DNA of 64,000 nt from CAJBNH01 sp964447285 (GTDB taxonomy: Bacteria > Myxococcota_A > UBA9042): NCBI GenBank assembly GCA_964447285.1, contig CAYURO010000004.1, positions 1 to 64,000 of the forward strand. Direction: 5' to 3'. Below the pieces are notes generated by a model. That model did no database searches, had not been told where the DNA came from, and was given only the letters and a program-made list of their open reading frames with translations. Below, one piece after another: positions 45,333-55,223 of this stretch. The position numbers and the translations under genes are program-made. Numbering within the stretch: the stretch's first letter is position 1; each line of letters opens with the position of its first letter.

Positions 45333-46222
45333 CCGGGCCTCCGCATCGCCCGATTGCGTGTCAGGTCCGCTCGTGCCACCCGGCCAATCCAGACGGCGAC
45401 CAACACCGTGAAGCCCAAACCGATCCACCGCAGCCACGTCGTCTCTGGGCTAGCCACGACCCCATCGAGGGACACCGCGCGGGCCGACTCGGCCATCATC
45501 GCACCTGCCATACCGTAGACCGACGTCCAGGGGATGCCGCCCACTGCCGCCGCAAGCGCAAACCGCCACCACGCGATGCGCGTCACGCCCGTCAGATAAG
45601 AAAGCAGCCCATACGGCATCACCGGCGACAGGCGCAGGCCCAACAGGATGCGCAGGCCGCGGGCGTCAATCGTGTCCGCCAGCGAGGCCAGCAACTCACT
45701 CGTGCCGACCCACGCTTGCACATGCGGCCCAAGAAAGCGGCGAGAGATCCAGAGGTTCAGCAGGCCGCCCAGCACCGCGCCCAGAATCGCCAGCGCCGTG
45801 CCCTCGACGGTGCCCCAGACATAGCCGGGAACGATCGCCAAGGGCCCGACCGGCACCAACGTCGGCACCAAGGCGGCCACACTCAACACCACGATACCCT
45901 TACCGATCCAGCCCGCGTCGCGCAGCAGCACCGTCGCGCGGGCCAAGGGCTCTGGCCCCAGAGGCTCGAACAGCCACACCGCGAACAGGGCAAGCGCGAC
46001 GAACATCGCAAATCGTTTGGCGACCTTCCACAGCTGCGAGAGCACCAGCGGACGGGGGGGGGCTGTCTCGACGCGGCGGACGGTGTGGGGCTCGCTGGGC
46101 AACGCTCCGTCCGAGGGGTCCACCTCATACACGACGGACGGCCGGGCCTGACGCCACCGCGGGTCGGCGGGCAGGATCTCGACTTTGGGTTCACGCTCGG
46201 GGTCGTGCGGTCCGTTCTGCAT
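45329..46222 (-). CDS. TVP38/TMEM64 (VTT/SNARE-associated) family membrane protein
   Basis: 297-residue integral membrane protein. The N-terminal 65 residues are hydrophilic and cytoplasmic; then helices at about 70-90 and 105-130 with the VTT-type stretch PVGPLAIVPGYVWGTVEGTALAILGAVLGGLLN, followed by RLSPVMPYGLLSYLTGVTRIAWWRFALAAAVGGIPWTSVYG. The family is linked to membrane lipid scrambling or trafficking of undecaprenyl phosphate in bacteria; the exact role here is unknown. Coupled to the ThiF gene by ATGA. Lies 14 bp after trpS. Confidence 0.88.
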   Translation of the reverse strand: MQNGPHDPEREPKVEILPADPRWRQARPSVVYEVDPSDGALPSEPHTVRRVETAPPRPLVLSQLWKVAKRFAMFVALALFAVWLFEPLGPEPLARATVLLRDAGWIGKGIVVLSVAALVPTLVPVGPLAIVPGYVWGTVEGTALAILGAVLGGLLNLWISRRFLGPHVQAWVGTSELLASLADTIDARGLRILLGLRLSPVMPYGLLSYLTGVTRIAWWRFALAAAVGGIPWTSVYGMAGAMMAESARAVSLDGVVASPETTWLRWIGLGFTVLVAVWIGRVARADLTRNRAMRRPG

Positions 46223-46236
46223 CGGTTCCGGGAGGG

Positions 46237-47292
46237 TCAGGCCGTGGGCGGCCGGGTGTGGGCGACGGACGATAGACCGCAGGCTGCCCGCAGGCGCTCG
46301 AGAACGCCGCGGGCCACGAAGCGGGCGCGGGCTGCGCCGTCGGTCAGGATGTCTTCCAGGTCGTCGGGACGAGCCATCAACTCGTCGTAACGCACGCGAG
46401 CAGGGCCAAAGTGGCGCTCAGCAAGCTCCAACAACGCCAACTTGGCGTGTCCGTAGCCGAAATTGCCACCGCGGTACTTCTCCGCCAACACTTCTCGCTC
46501 CTCCGGGGTCGCAAACAGCGAGTAGAGCGCGAAGACGTTGCAGGTCGTCGGGTCTTTCGGCTCCTCCAGCGGCGTCGAGTCGGTCTTGATCGCCATGACC
46601 CGTTGCTTCAGTTCCTTGGAACCCGCGAACATCGGAATCGTATTCCCGTAGGACTTCGACATCTTCTGGCCGTCCAGCCCCGGCACCACGGCCGACGCCT
46701 GCTGCACCAGAGCCTGCGGACGCTTCAGCAGCCGACCGTCCCATGCGGCGTCTTCGACCGTCCCCCCCTCCGGCGCGCCCATGAAGGCGACGTTGAAGTA
46801 GGTGGCCATGTCGCGCGCCATCTCCAGGTGCTGCACCTGGTCCTTGCCGACCGGCACCAAGTCCGCGTCGTACAACAGGATGTCGGCCGCCATCAGCACG
46901 GGGTACGTGACGACGCCCAAGTTCAGGTCCTTGCCCTTGGCGCGGGCGTCCTTGTAGGCGTGCGCCCGCTCGACCAGCCCCATCCCCGTTACGCAAGAGA
47001 GTGCCCACGTCAGCTCGAGCACTTCGGGCACATCCGACTGCCGCCACAAGACCGACTTCGCCGGGTCCAGACCGCTAGCGATCAGCGACGCGGCGATGCC
47101 CAGGCTGTCCTTGCGCAGCTGGCTGGCATCTCGCACCGTCGTCAGCGCGTGCAGGTCGGCCACGAAGTAAAAGGCCTCGTGCTCGCGAGCAAGCTCCAGC
47201 GCGGGCCGGATCATCCCGAAATAGTTGCCCCAGTGCGGCTGCCCGGTCGGCTTGATGCCCGACAGGCACCGCATTCGTCTCGTCTCTGTCAT
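46237..47292 (-). CDS. trpS: Tryptophanyl-tRNA synthetase
   Basis: 351-residue class I synthetase. The HIGH-type motif lies in GIKPTGQPHWGNY and KMSKS in DGQKMSKSYGN. Also VADLHALTT and MAADILLYDADLVPVGKDQVQHLEM, specific to TrpRS. Start ATG at 47292 follows GGAG. Last residues are Arg/Ala-rich. Apparently transcribed with the genes on either side, all on the minus strand. Confidence 0.95.
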   Translation of the reverse strand: MTETRRMRCLSGIKPTGQPHWGNYFGMIRPALELAREHEAFYFVADLHALTTVRDASQLRKDSLGIAASLIASGLDPAKSVLWRQSDVPEVLELTWALSCVTGMGLVERAHAYKDARAKGKDLNLGVVTYPVLMAADILLYDADLVPVGKDQVQHLEMARDMATYFNVAFMGAPEGGTVEDAAWDGRLLKRPQALVQQASAVVPGLDGQKMSKSYGNTIPMFAGSKELKQRVMAIKTDSTPLEEPKDPTTCNVFALYSLFATPEEREVLAEKYRGGNFGYGHAKLALLELAERHFGPARVRYDELMARPDDLEDILTDGAARARFVARGVLERLRAACGLSSVAHTRPPTA

Positions 47293-47337
47293 GGGACTCC
47301 GTGAAATCAGGGTCGCGGGAAGAACAGGGGGCACACC

Positions 47338-47826
47338 CTAGCGGGCGGCCATCGTCACCTTCAAGTCAACCCATGGAAGGTACAGCAAGTGTTCAGCATC
47401 GTAGTCCTCGCCCGCTGCGACGACCTCGATACGCACGTCGAACACGACACGGTCGTCCTTCTCGTTGATCATGACCTTGCGGTCATCCTCGCCCTGCTGG
47501 ACCACCAACGACGCCGTGGCCGTTCGCAGCTCCTTGCCGTTGGGCGCCTGCATCGTCTGCCAATCGGTGCGCACCAGCGAGATCACGACGTTCGGTCCAT
47601 CGATGCCGGTCGGGTGCCGACCGACGCGAAACACGTCGCCCAGCTTGAACTTCTCGCCGCGGAAAGAACTCCACGCATTGGGCGGGGCCTCCTCACGCCG
47701 GTCCGCTTTTTGGACGGTCGACGGGTCGGGCGCGGGCTGCACCATCGGATTGCCGCACGCGACAACAAGAGTCGTCCCCAGGAACACGGCCGCCGCATGT
47801 TGTACGGCGAAAGGCAGCTTGATCAT
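47338..47826 (-). CDS. Small lipoprotein of unknown function
   Basis: 162-residue lipoprotein: signal MIKLPFAVQHAAAVFLGTTLVVAC, then an unrecognised beta-rich domain with VVISLVRTDWQTMQ, ATASLVVQQG and VVFDVRIEVVAAGEDYD; the end LYLPWVDLKVTM is hydrophobic. Start ATG at 47826 has GGGAG upstream. Leads the minus-strand run into trpS (45-bp gap). Confidence 0.72.
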   Translation of the reverse strand: MIKLPFAVQHAAAVFLGTTLVVACGNPMVQPAPDPSTVQKADRREEAPPNAWSSFRGEKFKLGDVFRVGRHPTGIDGPNVVISLVRTDWQTMQAPNGKELRTATASLVVQQGEDDRKVMINEKDDRVVFDVRIEVVAAGEDYDAEHLLYLPWVDLKVTMAAR

Positions 47827-47992
47827 CGTCTGCTCCCATGGCCCGGGGGCGGGCCGACGGCGAGAGGATACACCCAAGCCGCCGACACCGGGAGCCCCTG
47901 CCACATCGTCCTTTCGACAGCCGAGACCTTGCGCGTCGACCTTGCGGCTGCTTCTCTTTGCAGGACGTCCCGTCCGGGCGCACAGCAGGCCG

Positions 47993-49255
47993 ATGTCCCC
48001 GTCCATGCCAGCAACGACCGCCAACACCTCAGCTCTGGTGCAGCACTTCTTGCTCTACCATGGCGCCCGCTACGTCAGTCGCGCGTCTGAGGACAACTGG
48101 AAGCGAGTGCCTGTGACGCTGCAGGTGCCGGCACCCTCTGCGGACGACATGGCCGCGCCTCGTGTGCAGTCCCCCCCTCTGTTGCCCGGCACCTGGCTGG
48201 TGCTGCCATGGGACGCCCCCAGCTACGAGCAGGTCGAGGCCTGGCTGCAACAGCTCGCCGACGCCCGAATGATGCCAACCGTCTTCGTGCTGGTGCTGCT
48301 GACCCCGGTGCTGCGCGAGGCGCCGTTGATGCAGCTTTCCCGGCAATACGGCGTTCGAATCGTCGCGGTGTCGGCCATCGACGCCATGGCGTATGGCGAC
48401 CCGACCACGGCGGCGGCCGTGCAGACGCTGTTTCACCCGCAGCAGCGACAGGCCCTGAACAACATCAACCCCTTGGACCATCTTGCGGCGCTGGGGGATC
48501 CCCGTAATCCCGATGTGTTCTTTGAGCGACTGCAACGGACCGGGCGGGGCTCGCCGGTGACCATCGCGCTCATCGCGCTGAACGTCGTGGTCTTTGTGGC
48601 GATGATGGCGATGCGCCCCGACGCCATCTCGGGGTTCTTGGGCGAGTTCGGTCGCGAGCAGCTCGCGGCGACCGGTGCGAACATCGCGGCGCTGACGGTG
48701 GGCGCCAACGAGGCATGGCGGCTGCTGACCTGTACGTTCATGCACGCCAACTTGCTGCACATCGGCATGAACATGTGGGTGCTGAAGTCCGTCGGCGACA
48801 CGGCTGAGCGGCTGTTCGGGTCCGCGATGTTCGGGGTGCTCTATTTGCTGGCGGGCTTGGGCGGATCGATCGCCTCGTTGGGGTGGACGCTCGCCGACTC
48901 GCCGCAGCTGCCCAGTCTGGGGGCCTCCGGCGCCGTCTTCGGCATGATCGGTGGCCTGCTGGGGTTCGCCCTGTCGCGGCGAGGCTCTGTGCCGGCCCAG
49001 GTGTTCCGCGGACTGACCCGCTCGGCCTTGATGTTCACCGTAGTCACCGTCGCGTTTGGACTTAGCTTTCCGATGATCGACAACGCCGCTCACATCGGCG
49101 GACTCGTGGTCGGCTTTGCCTCGGGCGTGGTCCTGTCGCGCGACCTGCCGCCCGCGCCGCAGCCCAGCCGAATCCGCCGAGCTGCAGCCGTGTCGGCGTG
49201 TCTGGTGGTGCTGGGCATCGCGTTCCAGTTCGCTTCCAGCCTGGTGCGGATGTAG
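47993..49255 (+). CDS. Rhomboid-family intramembrane serine protease
   Basis: 420-residue protein. The N-terminal 180 residues form a soluble domain with no assignment (strands VFVLVLLTPV, YGVRIVAVSAIDA). The rhomboid core follows: HANLLHIGMNMWVL, the catalytic GASGAVFGMIGG (Ser312) and the second catalytic residue in AAHIGGLVVG (His367). Rhomboids cleave membrane proteins within helices. The start could be ATG 47993 or ATG 48005, the two being four codons apart. Divergent from the small lipoprotein gene. Confidence 0.9.
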   Translation: MSPSMPATTANTSALVQHFLLYHGARYVSRASEDNWKRVPVTLQVPAPSADDMAAPRVQSPPLLPGTWLVLPWDAPSYEQVEAWLQQLADARMMPTVFVLVLLTPVLREAPLMQLSRQYGVRIVAVSAIDAMAYGDPTTAAAVQTLFHPQQRQALNNINPLDHLAALGDPRNPDVFFERLQRTGRGSPVTIALIALNVVVFVAMMAMRPDAISGFLGEFGREQLAATGANIAALTVGANEAWRLLTCTFMHANLLHIGMNMWVLKSVGDTAERLFGSAMFGVLYLLAGLGGSIASLGWTLADSPQLPSLGASGAVFGMIGGLLGFALSRRGSVPAQVFRGLTRSALMFTVVTVAFGLSFPMIDNAAHIGGLVVGFASGVVLSRDLPPAPQPSRIRRAAAVSACLVVLGIAFQFASSLVRM

Positions 49256-49276
49256 CCTCACTTCCTGACGAATTGC

Positions 49277-50404
49277 CTAACCGCCAATCGCGCTCATCGA
49301 CTCTGGCGTGGCGACGGCGACCTCGAACCGATGCGCGTCTACCTTACCCGTCAGCGCACCCCGGATCGCCGCCTGAATGTCGGCATCGTCCTGACCTGCT
49401 CGTATCCGGTCTCGCAGGGACAGCGTCCCCGGGGCCGACAGACACTCCCTCAACGTACCGATCGAGGACAGGCGCACGCGGTTGCACGTCTGGCAGAACT
49501 TTTCGCTCAGCGCTGAGATGAAGCCCAGTCGCACTTCGACCCCGTCGCTGCGCCGTCGCCCGCGCCACGCCACTGCAGGTCCACCGCCGACGGGTGGCGG
49601 CCCGGACTCAGGCGCAAGCTCCCAATGCTCGGCAAGCAACGCGCGGACGTCTGCAGCCGGGAACCACTTGTCCGGCCCCCAAGCGGCGTCGATGCCGACC
49701 GGCATGTACTCGATACAACGCAGGATGTGGCCATTCGCCGCGGCATAGTCGGCCAACGGCAGGACGTCGCGCTCGTTGATCCCGCGCAACACGACCATGT
49801 TCAGCTTGATGTCGCGAAAGCCCGCCGACTGCGCCGCCTGCAGCCCCTCCAACACGGCGGCAACGTCGCCCTGCCGTGTCAACTCTACGAATCGCTTGGG
49901 GTCCAGCGTGTCGATCGACACATTCAGGCGCTGCAGGCCCGCCCGGCGCAGGTCGCCAGCCAGCTCGCCCAACAGGTGGCCGTTGGTCGTCATCGCCAGG
50001 TCCTCGACCCCTGGGATCGCCGACAGCCGCGCCACCAGCTCGACAACCCCTCGCCGTACCAGTGGTTCGCCGCCGGTCAGGCGCACCCTCCGCACGCCCA
50101 GCGACACGAACAGCCGGGTCAGCCGCTCAATCTCATCGAAGGAGAGCAAGTCGGCGCGGGGCACGACCTCGACGCCTTGGACCGGCATGCAATAGGCACA
50201 GCGGTAGTTGCAGCGGTCGGTCACGCTGATGCGCAGGTACGTGACGGTACGCGACTGCAAATCGACCAAATCGTAGGGATTCCGTCCGGCCACAACCGGC
50301 AGTAGAGGCTTGAACGCCGGGTCGGTGGAAGCGCCCGCCCCCAGCGAGAGCGCAGAAGTGGCTGCACGGAAAGCTTTTCCCCCTTGAAGCGGACGGTCGG
50401 TCAC
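49277..50404 (-). CDS. moaA: GTP 3',8-cyclase (molybdenum cofactor biosynthesis)
   Basis: 375-residue radical SAM enzyme, first step of molybdopterin synthesis from GTP. The SAM cluster CNYRCAYC gives Cys65, Cys69 and Cys72; the second cluster starts in FCQTCNRVRLSSIGTLRECL; the conserved terminal Gly-Gly is present. The N-terminus has about 40 extra residues. Start GTG 50404 overlaps the stop of the small upstream gene (GTGA), so the two are coupled. No other moa or moe genes are in the window; the ThiF/JAMM pair is 4 kb away. Confidence 0.94.
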   Translation of the reverse strand: MTDRPLQGGKAFRAATSALSLGAGASTDPAFKPLLPVVAGRNPYDLVDLQSRTVTYLRISVTDRCNYRCAYCMPVQGVEVVPRADLLSFDEIERLTRLFVSLGVRRVRLTGGEPLVRRGVVELVARLSAIPGVEDLAMTTNGHLLGELAGDLRRAGLQRLNVSIDTLDPKRFVELTRQGDVAAVLEGLQAAQSAGFRDIKLNMVVLRGINERDVLPLADYAAANGHILRCIEYMPVGIDAAWGPDKWFPAADVRALLAEHWELAPESGPPPVGGGPAVAWRGRRRSDGVEVRLGFISALSEKFCQTCNRVRLSSIGTLRECLSAPGTLSLRDRIRAGQDDADIQAAIRGALTGKVDAHRFEVAVATPESMSAIGG

Positions 50405-50643
50405 ACCGCCTCCCCGCCCGCTGCGACGATCTCGACCACGCCCCCCAACAGCCGGTACTCCGCGGCGACGTGCTCGGCCGACGCCTTCTCTTCGTACCGC
50501 GCGACGTTCTGGGGGCCGACGGTCAGCTTGGCCAGCAGAGCCAACCGCGCGCCGTGGTCCAAGCCTGGATTGTGCTTCTGCACGACGCGCTCAGCGCGTT
50601 CGTGACGGTGATGAGGCAGCGAGATCAGCTTGACGTCGTACAT
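50401..50643 (-). CDS. Small protein, L7/L12 C-terminal-domain-like
   Basis: 80 residues, beginning MYDVKLISLPHHRHERAERV, with a helix-rich middle and a last strand VAAEYRLLGGVVEIV. The beta-alpha-alpha-beta-alpha-beta order and length recall the ribosomal L7/L12 C-terminal domain, as used in small L7/L12-like proteins; this is a weak match. It ends AAGGEAV. An AAGGAG ribosome site sits 7 nt before the ATG at 50643. The stop overlaps the moaA GTG start, which supports it being a real gene and expressed with moaA. Confidence 0.7.
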   Translation of the reverse strand: MYDVKLISLPHHRHERAERVVQKHNPGLDHGARLALLAKLTVGPQNVARYEEKASAEHVAAEYRLLGGVVEIVAAGGEAV

Positions 50644-50678
50644 TGCGCGCTCCTTGATGGCCTGAAGGACTGGTTGCT

Positions 50679-50707
50679 AGCATCGCCGCCGAGGGCAGGC
50701 CGGTCAA
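50679..50707 (-). promoter_or_regulatory. Putative promoter of the small gene/moaA unit
   Basis: Minus strand TTGACC, 17-nt spacer, GATGCT, about 36 bp before the ATG at 50643. Confidence 0.35.
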
Positions 50708-50816
50708 CGATGCGTGCAAAGGCCACGATGCGACAAGCGATTGCGCCGCACATCGACTCGGAACGGGATTGAAACGAGGCGGTGGGGCCCGTTCGCCCTT
50801 GGACCTCCTGCCGACT

Positions 50817-50845
50817 TTGACGCGCCGGAGGGGGGAAGCTATCGT
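50817..50845 (+). promoter_or_regulatory. Putative sigma70 promoter of the 1433-aa Cys-rich lipoprotein
   Basis: TTGACG, 17-nt spacer, TATCGT on the plus strand; leader about 62 nt before the ATG at 50914. Strong match for this GC-rich DNA. Confidence 0.5.
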
Positions 50846-50913
50846 CCGAGGTCCCCCCGACACGTCAGGAAGGGCCCCGTGCAGATGGGCCGGTCTTCAG
50901 CGAGGAGTCTCTC

Positions 50914-53900
50914 ATGCGCACCCAGTGGCTCGTTCCGTTCGTCATCATCCTCGGATTTGCTGGCTGCGGCCAGCTCGTCGTGCCCGCCGGGTCCCCTCCC
51001 GACGCTGTGGCGGATGCCGACGACACCACCACGGACACGGCAGGGACGGACGCAAGCGCCGACGCGCCGGACCCGGACTCGACCGACCACGACGTCACCC
51101 CTGGCGATGTTGTTCAGGGTAACGAGTGCGAGACCAACTACGACTGCAACGACAAGATCCTGGGCAAAACCCCCTGCACGATCCCCTGGTGCGAGAACGG
51201 CTTCTGCACGAAGAAAATGAAGTCGGTCGGCGAGATTTGCGTGGATGACGCGCAGGGTCCTGTCTCCGAGTGCCGCAAGCTCGCCTGCGACGACGTGGGC
51301 CAATGCATCCAGCGCGACCGGGACGACGCGACCCCTTGCGGCTTCGGAGCCTGCGGCAGCCGCTGCACCGGGGGCCAGTGCGTCGCCGCGACCGACGCCG
51401 ACTACGAGGACGGCAACGCCTGCACCAAGGATTTCTGCAACCAGGGCAAAGAGATCGTGCACCAGCCGATCACCGACGTGACCGGATCGTGCGACGACGG
51501 CAACCCCTGCACCATCGCCGACGTGTGCACTGGGGGCGTTTGCAAGGGTCAGTCGGCCGATTGCAGCGACGGTATCGACTGCACGCTCGACGCATGCGAC
51601 CCGCAGCTCGGTTGCACGCACGCCTTGTCGGACGAACTGTGCGACGACGGCAACCCTTGCACGACACAGACTTGCGATGCGTTGCAAGGCTGCTTCGTCG
51701 AGGGATTCCAGCCCGGCGCGGCGTGCGACGACGGCAGCACCTGCACCGACGGCGACACGTGCGGCCCCGACGGCCAGTGCGTTGGCTCGTCCATCTGCAC
51801 CTGCCAGACAGACGTCGAGTGTGCGGCCCAGAGCGACAACAAGTGTCTGGGCGAGTTGAAGTGCGTTGCCCAAAAATGCGAGGCAGACCCCGCGCTTGCC
51901 GTCAAGTGCGACCCGGCGAACGACAACGCATGCGTGGCGTCGCAGTGCGACAAGGGCACCGGACTGTGCACGCCCACCGCGGTGAACGAGGGCGCTGCGT
52001 GCGACGACAACAACTCGTGCTCGACCGGCTCCAAGTGCTTGCAGGGCCAGTGCGGCGGCGGCGCGGCTCTCCCGTGCGACGACAACAACGCTTGCACCGC
52101 GGACACTTGCGACCCCCAGCTGGGCTGCCAGTTCACCCCCATGGCCGCTGTGTGCAACGACGGCAACGCGTGCACCCAAGCCGACGCGTGTGACAAGGGT
52201 GGCTGCGTGGGCGTGGCCAAGGCATGCGACGACGGCGTTGCCTGCACGCTGGACGGCTGCGACGCGAAGACCGGCCAGTGCACCACGACTGCCAACGCCC
52301 AGAGCTGCGGCGACGGCAACCCGTGCACCGTGGACACCTGCGACCTGACCAAGGGCTGCCTGCAGACCCCCGACGACAAGGCTGCGTGCGACGACGGCGA
52401 GGCGTGCACCAAGGACTCGTGCAGCGGCGGCAAGTGTGTCTCGATCAACGAGTGCCAGTGCCAGCCCGCCACCGGAGCCAAGGACTGCGACGACAACAAC
52501 CCCTGCACCGTCGACTCGTGCGACGTGGCGACCAAGAAGTGCAAGAACGAGGCTGCCGCCGCCAACGGCAAGGCGTGTGACACCGCGAGCAAGTGCCAGA
52601 ACCCTGGCTCCGGCGTTTGCCAGGCCGGCGCGTGCACGGGCGGAACGGCGAAGGACTGCAGCGCGTCCGCCAACGCGTGCAACACCGGCGCGTGCGATGC
52701 CGCAACGGGTGCGTGCACCTCGGTCCCGAAGGCGGACGCCACCCCTTGCGATGCCGACGGCAGCGGCTGCACGGTCAACGACGGCTGCAAGGCGGGCAAG
52801 TGCCAGCCGGGCGACGCGCCGGACTGCTCCGCACAGAATGACGTGTGCAACACCGGTTCCTGCGGGTCGACCGGAGCCGCCACCTACCAGTGCGGCAAGT
52901 CACCCAAACCTCAGGGAACCTCCTGTGAGGATGGTCAGTACTGCACGCTGAACGACGCCTGCAGCGCCAACGGTACCTGCGTCGGCGGCCTGGCCAAGAC
53001 TTGCGCCGAAGTCGCGGACGCCTGCAACGTCGGCCAGTGCGACGACGGCGCCGACCAGTGCAAGAAGGTCCCCAAGGCTGCGGCCACCCTGTGCGATGAC
53101 GGGCAGTTCTGCACGGTCGGCGACATGTGTGACGGCAAGGGCACGTGCGCAGGCGCAACGCAGTCCTGCCCCGGCGGCAACTGTCTGGTCGGACAGTGCG
53201 ACGAACAGAACGACAAGTGCACGACGACGGCCGCGGCACTAGGCACCTCTTGTTCGGACGGCAACGCGTGCACGTCGTCTGAGGAGTGCAACACGGCCGG
53301 CGTGTGCGGCGGCGGACAGGTCAAGGCCTGCACAGGCGACCAGTGCAACGACCCTACCTGCGACCCGAACACCGGTGCGTGCGGGCTGAATCCCAAGGCC
53401 GGTGGCTCCAGTTGCAGCGACGGCAACGCCTGCACCAGCGGCGACCAGTGCTTGGCGGGTGCCTGCAAGTCGGGCTCGTACACGTGCGCCTGCACGGTGG
53501 CGAACCAGGCCAAGGACTGCAACGACGGCAACGCCTGCACGGCGGACGCCTGTGTGATCGCGGGGTCCATCTACAAGTGCCAGAACACCGTGCAGGTCAA
53601 CGCTGCGTGCAGCGACAGCAACAACTGCACCCTAAGCGACACCTGCAACGCGGCAGGTGCCTGCGTCGGCGGCTCAGCGAAGGTCTGCAACGGCGACCAG
53701 TGCAACGACGCGACTTGCGACCCGGTGAGCGGCAACTGCGGCACCAAGCCCAAGGCGACCGGCACGACTTGCAACGACAGCCTGTACTGCACGGAGAACG
53801 AGGTCTGCGACAGCAACGGCAAGTGCGGTGGCGGCAGTGCGAAGGTGTGCCCGGCGGCACCGACCTGCCAAGAGGCTGCGTGCGACAATGCGTCGGCAAG

Positions 53901-55215
53901 CTGCAAGAACTCCCCACTCGTCAAGGGAACGGCGTGCAGCGACGCCAACGACTGCACCGTTGGTGAGGTGTGCAACGGCGCCGGTAGTTGCTCCGGAGGC
54001 TCGCCAGTCGCGGACTTCGCCATCTGCAGCGACGGCAAGTCGACGACTTCCGGCGATGTCTGCGTGAACGCAGCATGTGTTGGCTTCTCCATGATGGACG
54101 GAACTCCCGGACCCGTCCTCGGTCTGGCCTATCAGTCCAAGTTCAAGAGCAGCTGGGCCGCGGTCATGGCGCCCAAGCCAGTCGCTGACCCGGCAGCAAG
54201 TTCGGAGTACGTCATCACCACGCTCGCCGCCAACGGCAAGGTGGTCGACTCGGGGTTCGTCATTCCCAGCACGCTGCTCCACGCGTCTGACCAAGTGGTC
54301 GTCGGCCTGAAGGGCGCGGTCTGGATGTGGATGCCCGCCTTGAACAACTGGAGCACGTCCAACCCGCTTGTCGCCGGACTCAACACTGCCGGCATGGGTG
54401 GCTTGGACTGGCGAACCGTGGGCTCGAGGTTGGTCGGCACCACGCTGTACGTGCATCTTGCTGGCCCGGCTGCCGTGGCGCGGTGCTACGGTCCAGATTC
54501 CGGAACCGTCAAGTTCACTTGCGCGGGGACGTTAGTGTCGAGCAAGCAGTTCCCCGTCGCCGCGACGGTCTCCACCTACAAGACCCTTTGCTTGCCGCCT
54601 TGCATGTCTTCGACCACGGCCGTCTACAACGTGGCCGTCGCCACCATGCCTGCCCTGAGCACCTCCAACCCCTCGATCGTCGACTGGGTCTGGGATCCGT
54701 CGGCAGGCGCGTATGCGAAGACGAGTGCGGGCGCGTACGCCAACTCCGTGGAAACGTTCGGTGACGCGCTGGTCTACGATCAAGGCATGTTCCTCTCGGA
54801 CGACACGTCCCGGTGGCTCATCGGACCGTCGGGCTTCCTCGCCTTCCAGAAGGGCAACGCTGCGACCTTCTACAGCGCGAACAGCATCGTCAGCGCGTAT
54901 GCGATCCGCGCCGTCACGACGTACAACGGCTACGTGTTCCTGTGGGGTTCTCGGACGATCAAGGGTGTCATCGAGCCCGTCGTCCTGATCCACAAGGACA
55001 TCATCGGCACCCAGCTCAACCAGGCGACGTGGACCGTTCGCGTGCTGGCCACCCCGAATTTCAGCGGAACGGCCTGCGCCAACAGCGCCTTCACCGCCGT
55101 CGCCGCCGATGCACGGTCGGGCGGTGCCTTGTTCGTCGGCAACGCCTGCGCGAACACGTCGGCGGTCTCGCCTCCGCTGCTGCGCGGCGTGACGTATTCG
55201 CTGCCGCTGCCGTAA
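50914..55215 (+). CDS. Giant Cys-rich repeat lipoprotein with a non-repetitive C-terminal head (1433 aa)
   Basis: Signal MRTQWLVPFVIILGFAGC with lipobox FAGC, an Asp/Thr-rich linker (about 22-65), then a Cys-rich array from about 70 to 1050. The array alternates two half-units of about 20 residues: CDDGNPCTxDxCDxxxGC and CxDGNxCTxxDxCxxGxC, ending in a more diverged part. The last 380 residues have few cysteines and consist of short beta-strand segments (VVVGLKGAVWMWMP, GTTLYVHLAG, NGYVFLWGSRTIKG, HKDIIGTQ), possibly a propeller or similar; no family recognised. GAGGAG precedes the ATG. Likely surface-anchored adhesin or structural protein. Confidence 0.85.
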   Translation: MRTQWLVPFVIILGFAGCGQLVVPAGSPPDAVADADDTTTDTAGTDASADAPDPDSTDHDVTPGDVVQGNECETNYDCNDKILGKTPCTIPWCENGFCTKKMKSVGEICVDDAQGPVSECRKLACDDVGQCIQRDRDDATPCGFGACGSRCTGGQCVAATDADYEDGNACTKDFCNQGKEIVHQPITDVTGSCDDGNPCTIADVCTGGVCKGQSADCSDGIDCTLDACDPQLGCTHALSDELCDDGNPCTTQTCDALQGCFVEGFQPGAACDDGSTCTDGDTCGPDGQCVGSSICTCQTDVECAAQSDNKCLGELKCVAQKCEADPALAVKCDPANDNACVASQCDKGTGLCTPTAVNEGAACDDNNSCSTGSKCLQGQCGGGAALPCDDNNACTADTCDPQLGCQFTPMAAVCNDGNACTQADACDKGGCVGVAKACDDGVACTLDGCDAKTGQCTTTANAQSCGDGNPCTVDTCDLTKGCLQTPDDKAACDDGEACTKDSCSGGKCVSINECQCQPATGAKDCDDNNPCTVDSCDVATKKCKNEAAAANGKACDTASKCQNPGSGVCQAGACTGGTAKDCSASANACNTGACDAATGACTSVPKADATPCDADGSGCTVNDGCKAGKCQPGDAPDCSAQNDVCNTGSCGSTGAATYQCGKSPKPQGTSCEDGQYCTLNDACSANGTCVGGLAKTCAEVADACNVGQCDDGADQCKKVPKAAATLCDDGQFCTVGDMCDGKGTCAGATQSCPGGNCLVGQCDEQNDKCTTTAAALGTSCSDGNACTSSEECNTAGVCGGGQVKACTGDQCNDPTCDPNTGACGLNPKAGGSSCSDGNACTSGDQCLAGACKSGSYTCACTVANQAKDCNDGNACTADACVIAGSIYKCQNTVQVNAACSDSNNCTLSDTCNAAGACVGGSAKVCNGDQCNDATCDPVSGNCGTKPKATGTTCNDSLYCTENEVCDSNGKCGGGSAKVCPAAPTCQEAACDNASASCKNSPLVKGTACSDANDCTVGEVCNGAGSCSGGSPVADFAICSDGKSTTSGDVCVNAACVGFSMMDGTPGPVLGLAYQSKFKSSWAAVMAPKPVADPAASSEYVITTLAANGKVVDSGFVIPSTLLHASDQVVVGLKGAVWMWMPALNNWSTSNPLVAGLNTAGMGGLDWRTVGSRLVGTTLYVHLAGPAAVARCYGPDSGTVKFTCAGTLVSSKQFPVAATVSTYKTLCLPPCMSSTTAVYNVAVATMPALSTSNPSIVDWVWDPSAGAYAKTSAGAYANSVETFGDALVYDQGMFLSDDTSRWLIGPSGFLAFQKGNAATFYSANSIVSAYAIRAVTTYNGYVFLWGSRTIKGVIEPVVLIHKDIIGTQLNQATWTVRVLATPNFSGTACANSAFTAVAADARSGGALFVGNACANTSAVSPPLLRGVTYSLPLP

Positions 55216-55223
55216 GGTCTGGC

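Noticed and set aside
50401..50643. MoaD/ThiS sulfur carrier
   Set aside because: Sequence does not follow the beta-grasp pattern and the chain does not end in GG; kept only as a low-interest idea.
51480..53600. Tandem DNA repeats resembling a CRISPR array
   Set aside because: The repeat units are coding, unequal in length, in frame and code for a conserved Cys pattern; spacers are not unique sequences of constant size.
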